Source of the DNA: JBELMB01 sp042088665
GTDB lineage: Bacteria; Pseudomonadota; Alphaproteobacteria; Rhodobacterales; Rhodobacteraceae
Direction of reading: 5' to 3'
NCBI GenBank assembly: GCA_042088665.1
Contig: JBELMB010000002.1
Coordinates: 1 to 64,000 of the forward strand
Length of the DNA stretch: 64,000 nucleotides
Shown here piece after piece: positions 59,659-64,000 of the stretch. Each line of letters opens with the position of its first letter. The first letter of the stretch is position 1. Made by a program: the position numbers and the translations under genes. Under the pieces are notes generated by a model. It made no database searches and was not told the origin of the DNA. It saw nothing but the letters and a program-made list of their open reading frames with translations.

Positions 59659-61680
59659 TCAGGCCGCCAGCCCGCGGCCCTTCAACAGCGCCTCGACCCC
59701 CGGCATCCGTCCGCGAAAACTGGTGTACAGCGTCTCCGCCTCTTCTGAACCACCGCGCGACAGGATCGTGCTTTCCAGCCGCTTCGCGATCTCCGGATCA
59801 AAGGCATCCCCCGCCTCCTCGAACGCGGCAAAGGCATCCGCGTCCATCACTTCGGACCACATGTAGCTGTAGTACCCCGAGGAATAGCCGTCCCCGGCAA
59901 AGACATGGGCAAAATGCGGCGTCGCGTGGCGCATGGTGATCGCATGGGGCAGTCCGATGTCCTCAAGCACCTGCGCCTGCTTCTGCATCGGGTCGCTGGC
60001 GGCGGGGCCGGAGTGGAACTCCAGATCCACCAAGGCGGAGTCCACGTATTCCACCGTCTGGAACCCCATGTCAAAGGTCGCGGCGGCCAGCACTTTCTCA
60101 AGAAGGGCCTCCGGCATCGGCTCCCCGGTGTCGGCATGGGTGGCAAATTCGCTCAGCACCTGCGGCACTTCGAGCCAGTGTTCGTACAACTGGCTGGGCA
60201 GTTCGACGAAATCCCGTGCCACCGAGGTGCCGGAGACCGACCCGAAGGACACATCCGACAGGATCTGGTGCAGCGCGTGACCGAATTCATGGAACAGCGT
60301 GCGAGCATCATCATATGACAACAGCGCCGGTTTGCCCGCAGACGGCTTGGCAAAGTTGCAGACGTTGACGACGATCGGCGTCTTGACCTCTGGCCGCCGC
60401 GCCTGATCGCGGAAGGTCGAACACCAGGCGCCGGACCGCTTTGAGGCACGCGCGAAGTAGTCCCCGACAAACACGGCCAGATGCGCACCGTCGCGGCGCA
60501 CTTCCCATGCGCGACAGTCGCCGTGGTACAAAGGCACATCCAGCGCAACGAATTCCAGTCCGAAGAGCCGCGTGGCGCAGTCAAAGACCGCTTCGATCAT
60601 CCGGTCGAGTTGCAGGTAGGGTTTCAGCTCGGCCTCGTCGAGATCATGCAGCGCCTTGCGCCGCTTCTCCGCGTAATAGCGCCAATCCCATGGTTCCAGC
60701 GGGGCCGAGAGACCGTCTGCCTTCAGCATCTCTTCCATTTCGGCGGCGTCCCGGTCGGCGGCCGCCCGCGCCGGGGTCCACACCGCCATCAGCAGATCAC
60801 GCACCCGGTCCGGTGTCGCCGCCATTTCTGTTTCCAGCTTGAAATGCGCAAAATCCGGGTACCCCAGAAGCTTTGCCCGTGCCTCGCGCAGGCGCAGCAC
60901 TTCTGCTGTGATACCACGGTTGTCGGTCTCGCCCCCGTTCTCACCGCGCATCGACCAGGCGCGCCAGGCCTTCTCGCGCAGGTCACGCCGTGGCGAAAAC
61001 TGCAGGAACGGCGTGATGAGCGAGCGCGACAGGGTCACGACCGGCCCCGGCGCTCCTGCGGCCTCGCCCGCGGCACGGGCCGCGTCGACGACAAAACCCG
61101 GCAGCCCGTCGAGATCAGCCTCGGCCAACGGCATGGACCAGGCGGATTCGTCCTTCAGCAGGTTTTGCATGAATTGCGTGCCCAGCACGGCGAGCCGTTC
61201 CTTGACGGATTTCATCTGCTCGGCCTCCGCGCCTTCCAGCGCCGCCCCGGCCCGGACAAACCCGCGGTGCGTCAGGTAAAGCACGCGCGCCTCTTCGTCC
61301 GACAGGTCCAGATCGTCCTTGCGCGCCCAAAGATCCGTGATCCGGTCAAACAGCGCCCGATTGGCATAGATCGCAGAGCTATGCGCCGACAGGCGGGGCG
61401 AAAAATCCCGCTGCAGCGCCTGCCGCGTGTCGTTGCTGTCCGCGCCCGCGAGATTGTAGAATACCCCCAACACCTGATCGAGCAAGCCGCCCGCGCCTTC
61501 CAGTGCCTCGACCGTGTTGGCAAAACTGGCCGGTTCGGGGTTCTGCGCGATGGCATCGATCTCTTCGAGGTTCGCCGCCAGCGCGGCCTCGAACGCGGGG
61601 GCGAAATCCTCGTCTGAGATCTCTGCAAAGGGGGCCACACCGAAAGGCGTCTCCCAGGTGGCCAAAAGCGGATTGGTCAT
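59659..61680 (-). CDS. M3-family zinc oligopeptidase
   Basis: A 673-residue cytoplasmic metallopeptidase related to oligopeptidase A and Dcp. The zinc motif is HEFGHALHQ within TLFHEFGHALHQILSD. Other family blocks are FPLLAT-free N-domain helices and the late GDGYSSGYYSYMWSEVMDADAF, containing the substrate-binding Tyr. It degrades peptides. Start at 61680 gives the usual TNPLLATWETPFGVAPF N-terminus. It is preceded by a decayed gene. Confidence 0.94.
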   Translation of the reverse strand: MTNPLLATWETPFGVAPFAEISDEDFAPAFEAALAANLEEIDAIAQNPEPASFANTVEALEGAGGLLDQVLGVFYNLAGADSNDTRQALQRDFSPRLSAHSSAIYANRALFDRITDLWARKDDLDLSDEEARVLYLTHRGFVRAGAALEGAEAEQMKSVKERLAVLGTQFMQNLLKDESAWSMPLAEADLDGLPGFVVDAARAAGEAAGAPGPVVTLSRSLITPFLQFSPRRDLREKAWRAWSMRGENGGETDNRGITAEVLRLREARAKLLGYPDFAHFKLETEMAATPDRVRDLLMAVWTPARAAADRDAAEMEEMLKADGLSAPLEPWDWRYYAEKRRKALHDLDEAELKPYLQLDRMIEAVFDCATRLFGLEFVALDVPLYHGDCRAWEVRRDGAHLAVFVGDYFARASKRSGAWCSTFRDQARRPEVKTPIVVNVCNFAKPSAGKPALLSYDDARTLFHEFGHALHQILSDVSFGSVSGTSVARDFVELPSQLYEHWLEVPQVLSEFATHADTGEPMPEALLEKVLAAATFDMGFQTVEYVDSALVDLEFHSGPAASDPMQKQAQVLEDIGLPHAITMRHATPHFAHVFAGDGYSSGYYSYMWSEVMDADAFAAFEEAGDAFDPEIAKRLESTILSRGGSEEAETLYTSFRGRMPGVEALLKGRGLAA

Positions 61681-61741
61681 CGTGCTCTCCTTGAAGCTTG
61701 GAACAGAAGCTAGGGCCCCGCCAAAGGCGCTGCAATGGCTG

Positions 61742-62135
61742 TCACAACTGGAAATGGATGTGATCGTCATGCCGCGCGGCGCGACAGCCCTGAAACCGCA
61801 GCTTTGGATGACCAAGGCCGAGGTCCAGCAGCAGCAGCGGCAGTCTGTGCGGTCTGCGCCATCTCAGGCGTCACGAAGTGGCGCAGCGAGGCACAATAGA
61901 GCAACGATTGCATGCGCAGGGTCTCGCCCCGACAGGGCAGAGGCTCCCGCCCGGCCAGCGGCGCCGCCAGAATCGCGAGGCCCCAAAGACCCGCTTAGAC
62001 AATTGGAAAGCCGAGCCAGCGCCGCCCAAGGGCGATGGCCAACAGCCAGGCCAGCCCGCCCACCTGGGTCAGAAGGGTCAAAAGCACCACAAGCGCTGCA
62101 TGTCCCGTCAGGCGCAGCCAGAGGCGCGCCCTCAT
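61742..62135 (-). pseudogene. Decayed gene between moeB and the M3 peptidase
   Basis: The start ATG (62135) overlaps the moeB stop (ATGA). The frame encodes RLWLRLTGHAALVVLLTLLT, a signal-anchor-like start, then meets TAA at 61997-61995. Beyond the stop the same frame continues in coding style (AGLWGLAILAAPLAG, TLRMQSLLYCASLRHFVTPE). At a CTG repeat near 61830 the frame shifts by one and a plausible C-terminus follows, RFQGCRAARHDDHIHFQL, ending at 61742. The mid-section appears deleted. The HDDHIH motif resembles the HXH of LAS-type murein peptidases, an inference only. Confidence 0.65.
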
Positions 62136-63193
62136 GCCTGCGGTGAGCCGCAGGCCGGACAGGCCGCGCGGCGTTTCAGCGTGATCTTGCGCGTCTCGCC
62201 CCAAAGCGCATCGTAGATCATCATCTCGCCGCGCAGCGGCTGGCCTGCGCCCGAGATCAGCTTGATGCATTCCACGGCCATCATCGTTCCGATCACGCCG
62301 GGCAAGGGCCCCAGCACGCCGGCCTCTGCGCAGGATGGCGCCAGTTCCGGCGCAGGCGCCTGCGGAAAGATGCATTGGTAACAGGGCGCCCCGAACGCGG
62401 GATCAAAGACGCTGATCTGCCCTTCCCACTGGCTCAATGCACCGGAAATCAGAGGCTTGGCCGCCTTGACCGCCGCTGCATTCACCAGATAGCGCGTGGC
62501 AAAATTATCCGTCCCGTCGAGCACCAGATCGTACTCTTCCAGAAGTGTTGCCGCGCTTTCTGCGTCCAGCCGACGCTTGTAGGGACGCACCTCGATGTAG
62601 GGGTTGATCGCCTCCATGGCGGTCTGGGCAGAGAACACCTTGGGCATGCCGATCCGCGCATCCGTGTGGATCACCTGACGCTGCAGGTTGCCGCTGTCGA
62701 CCACGTCATCGTCCACCACGCCGATGGTCCCGACCCCCGCGGACGCAAGATAGAGCAGCGCGGGCGAGCCAAGCCCACCGGCGCCGATCACCAGCACCTT
62801 GGCCTGTTTCAGACGCGTCTGCCCCGGTCCGCCCAATTCGCGCAGGACGATGTGGCGGGCATAGCGTTCCAACTCGCCCTCGCGATACTTCGATGGATCG
62901 GGTTTGGGAGCCTCGGCAGCGGCGGCCTCTTCCTTGGCTTCGGCCCGGCTGCGCAGGCGCCGCAAAACCAAGACATAGCCGACAACCAGCGCCCCCGCGC
63001 CCCCGATGATCAGCCAAAGTGCTGCGCTTTCACCGGTGGCCAGGCGCAAGGGGTGTCCGGCGGGCAGAACCACATGCACGATCAGGACCGCCACATACAG
63101 CAGCCCGATCATCAGGAAACGCGCCTGACGCGGCGCACCCATCAGGTGACCCACACCCCAGATCACCGCCACAAGGCCAAGAACCAGTCCCAT
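62132..63193 (-). CDS. moeB: Membrane-anchored MoeB/ThiF-family adenylyltransferase
   Basis: A 353-residue protein. Residues 1-80 contain three hydrophobic helices (GLVLGLVAVIWGVGHLMG, FLMIGLLYVAVLIVHVVLP and AALWLIIGGAGALVVGYVLVL), which typical MoeB lacks. Residues 105-353 are the E1-like domain: ATP-binding GAGGLGSPALLYLASAGVG, the Asp-Gly-Thr-Asp DGTDNFATRYL motif, and zinc cysteines in CYQC and CPAC. MoeB activates MoaD for molybdopterin synthesis, ThiF acts in thiazole synthesis. Molybdopterin is needed by CO dehydrogenase. Overlaps dut by TGATG. Confidence 0.88.
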   Translation of the reverse strand: MGLVLGLVAVIWGVGHLMGAPRQARFLMIGLLYVAVLIVHVVLPAGHPLRLATGESAALWLIIGGAGALVVGYVLVLRRLRSRAEAKEEAAAAEAPKPDPSKYREGELERYARHIVLRELGGPGQTRLKQAKVLVIGAGGLGSPALLYLASAGVGTIGVVDDDVVDSGNLQRQVIHTDARIGMPKVFSAQTAMEAINPYIEVRPYKRRLDAESAATLLEEYDLVLDGTDNFATRYLVNAAAVKAAKPLISGALSQWEGQISVFDPAFGAPCYQCIFPQAPAPELAPSCAEAGVLGPLPGVIGTMMAVECIKLISGAGQPLRGEMMIYDALWGETRKITLKRRAACPACGSPQA

Positions 63194-63702
63194 CAGTTTT
63201 GCCCCGTCGATCCAAATCCGCCCGACCCGCGCTGCGTTGCGGGCAGGGATGCGGCTTCGGCAAACGCTGCACGCACCACCGGGGCCACAACCATCTGCGC
63301 AATGCGCATCCCATGCGCGATGACAAATGGGGCATCCCCGGCATTCATCAAGATCACCCCGAGCGGCCCGCGGTAGTCGCTGTCGATGGTGCCCGGCGCA
63401 TTGGGCACCAGGATCCCGTGCTTCAGCGCCAGACCGGAGCGCGCGCGGATCTGCACCTCAAATCCGTCGGGGATGGCAAGGCGCAGCCCCGTGGGCACCA
63501 GCGCCCGCGCGCCCACCTCCAGAACGATGTCGGCACCGCCGGGCAGGTTCGCGCGCAGATCCGCCCCGGCGGCCCCCGCTGTCGCGTAGTGCGGCACCCC
63601 AAGCGCGCGGTCCGCTTCTGGCTCCCATGCAAAGGAAATCAGAACTTCGGCAGGGCCAAGAACGGGCTCACCCGTCGCCTCACCCGTCGTGTCATCCGTC
63701 AT
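63193..63702 (-). CDS. dut: dUTP diphosphatase
   Basis: A 169-residue trimeric dUTPase hydrolysing dUTP to dUMP. Conserved motifs are AGADLRANLP, RARSGLALKHG, GTIDSDYRGPLGVILMN and the C-terminal GSGGFGSTG lid. The N-terminus is slightly longer than in E. coli. Its start overlaps the coaBC stop (ATGA), the classic coaBC-dut order. Confidence 0.96.
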   Translation of the reverse strand: MTDDTTGEATGEPVLGPAEVLISFAWEPEADRALGVPHYATAGAAGADLRANLPGGADIVLEVGARALVPTGLRLAIPDGFEVQIRARSGLALKHGILVPNAPGTIDSDYRGPLGVILMNAGDAPFVIAHGMRIAQMVVAPVVRAAFAEAASLPATQRGSGGFGSTGQN

Positions 63703-64000
63703 GCAGAGTCGCCCCCGCCAGCGGTCCTGTCTGCGCTCAGCGCAGTGGCGATGCGCTCCGCCAATTGGCGGGCCACCACCTGCTTGCTGGCGCGCGGCCA
63801 GGGCTCTGCCCCGGTGTCAGAGATCAGCACAACGGCGTTCTCGGACCCGCCCATGATCCCGGTCTCGGGAGAGACATCATTGGCGAGGATCCAATCGCAG
63901 CCCTTGCGCAACCGCTTGGCAGTGGCATGCGCCACCACGTCATCGGTTTCCGCCGCAAATCCGACGACAAGCTCCGGACGCCCCTCGGTCATCCGCGACA
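63699..64000 (-). CDS. coaBC: Phosphopantothenoylcysteine decarboxylase/synthetase CoaBC (C-terminal part)
   Basis: Only the last 100 residues are in the window; the gene continues past the right edge. The visible part is the end of the CoaB synthetase domain: RPELVVGFAAETDDVVAHA, KRLRKGCDWILANDVS and GGSENAVVLIS, with the Lys and Asn residues of the CoaB signature. It forms 4'-phosphopantothenoyl-cysteine on the way to coenzyme A. Overlaps dut by four bases. Confidence 0.93.
   Translation of the reverse strand, partial: SRMTEGRPELVVGFAAETDDVVAHATAKRLRKGCDWILANDVSPETGIMGGSENAVVLISDTGAEPWPRASKQVVARQLAERIATALSADRTAGGGDSA

Overview
The window is high-GC alphaproteobacterial chromosome, most probably from a Roseobacter-group member of the Rhodobacteraceae. 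Pointers are ccrM next to rnhB, a DUF484-xerC pair, petABC, a CIRCE-controlled groES-groL, PutA without its own DNA-binding domain beside an Lrp-type regulator, an ScfR/PccR-type regulator, a form I CO dehydrogenase cluster and DUF1289/DUF2161 proteins. I saw no rRNA or tRNA gene, CRISPR array, prophage, insertion sequence or integron. Genes are tightly packed, many with ATGA or TGATG stop/start overlaps.

Layout. 1-1.4 kb: NmrA-like oxidoreductase and DUF1772 membrane protein. 1.5-8.9 kb: ScfR-like regulator divergent from tctCBA (tripartite tricarboxylate transporter), an acyl-CoA synthetase and a ketopantoate-reductase-like enzyme. 9-11.7 kb: ferric-iron ABC permease and convergent binding protein, without an ATPase. 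11.9-16 kb: cobalamin riboswitch, two possible leader ORFs, a B12/siderophore-type ABC transporter (ATPase, binding protein, permease) and a DUF1289 protein with a pentapeptide-repeat-like tail. 16-20.1 kb: putA/putR. 20.1-28.5 kb: leftward coxC-M-S-L-D-E-F cluster with the form I active-site motif AYRCSFR. 28.7-31.3 kb: glpD/glpR-like pair. 31.3-36.5 kb: small secreted protein, hemerythrin, orphan CtrA-like regulator with a degenerate receiver, DUF484, xerC, GST. 36.6-40.3 kb: outer-membrane protein and petABC. 40.4-43.7 kb: thiBPQ behind a TPP riboswitch. 43.8-50.4 kb: small membrane ORF, aroC, chemotaxis receptor, EamA transporter, YbjN protein, cupin/TetR pair. 50.5-56.2 kb: ccrM, rnhB, small proteins, groES-groL with promoter and CIRCE. 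56.5-64 kb: EamA transporter, DUF2161, TraB/GumN, M3 peptidase, a decayed gene, membrane-anchored MoeB/ThiF protein, dut and the 3' end of coaBC.

How the parts work together. CO dehydrogenase passes electrons to the respiratory chain, of which cytochrome bc1 is encoded nearby; its sensor-regulator CoxC sits directly upstream, and a 14-bp direct repeat with 20-bp periodicity before coxM is a plausible LytTR operator. Metabolite control is visible as two riboswitches (B12, TPP), one CIRCE element and several operator-like palindromes. Three GANTC sites lie directly upstream of ccrM.

The least ordinary features are: five copies of a REP-like hairpin starting GTAG, three of which supply stop codons or C-terminal codons of genes; a second dispersed intergenic repeat around TTTGTTTCARAAATACTC; twin perfect 10-bp hairpins before rnhB; the DUF1289/pentapeptide-repeat protein; and a pseudogene overlapping moeB with an in-frame stop and an internal deletion. 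No wholly new multi-gene system is evident; the repeats, the cox regulatory region and the pseudogene are the best leads.
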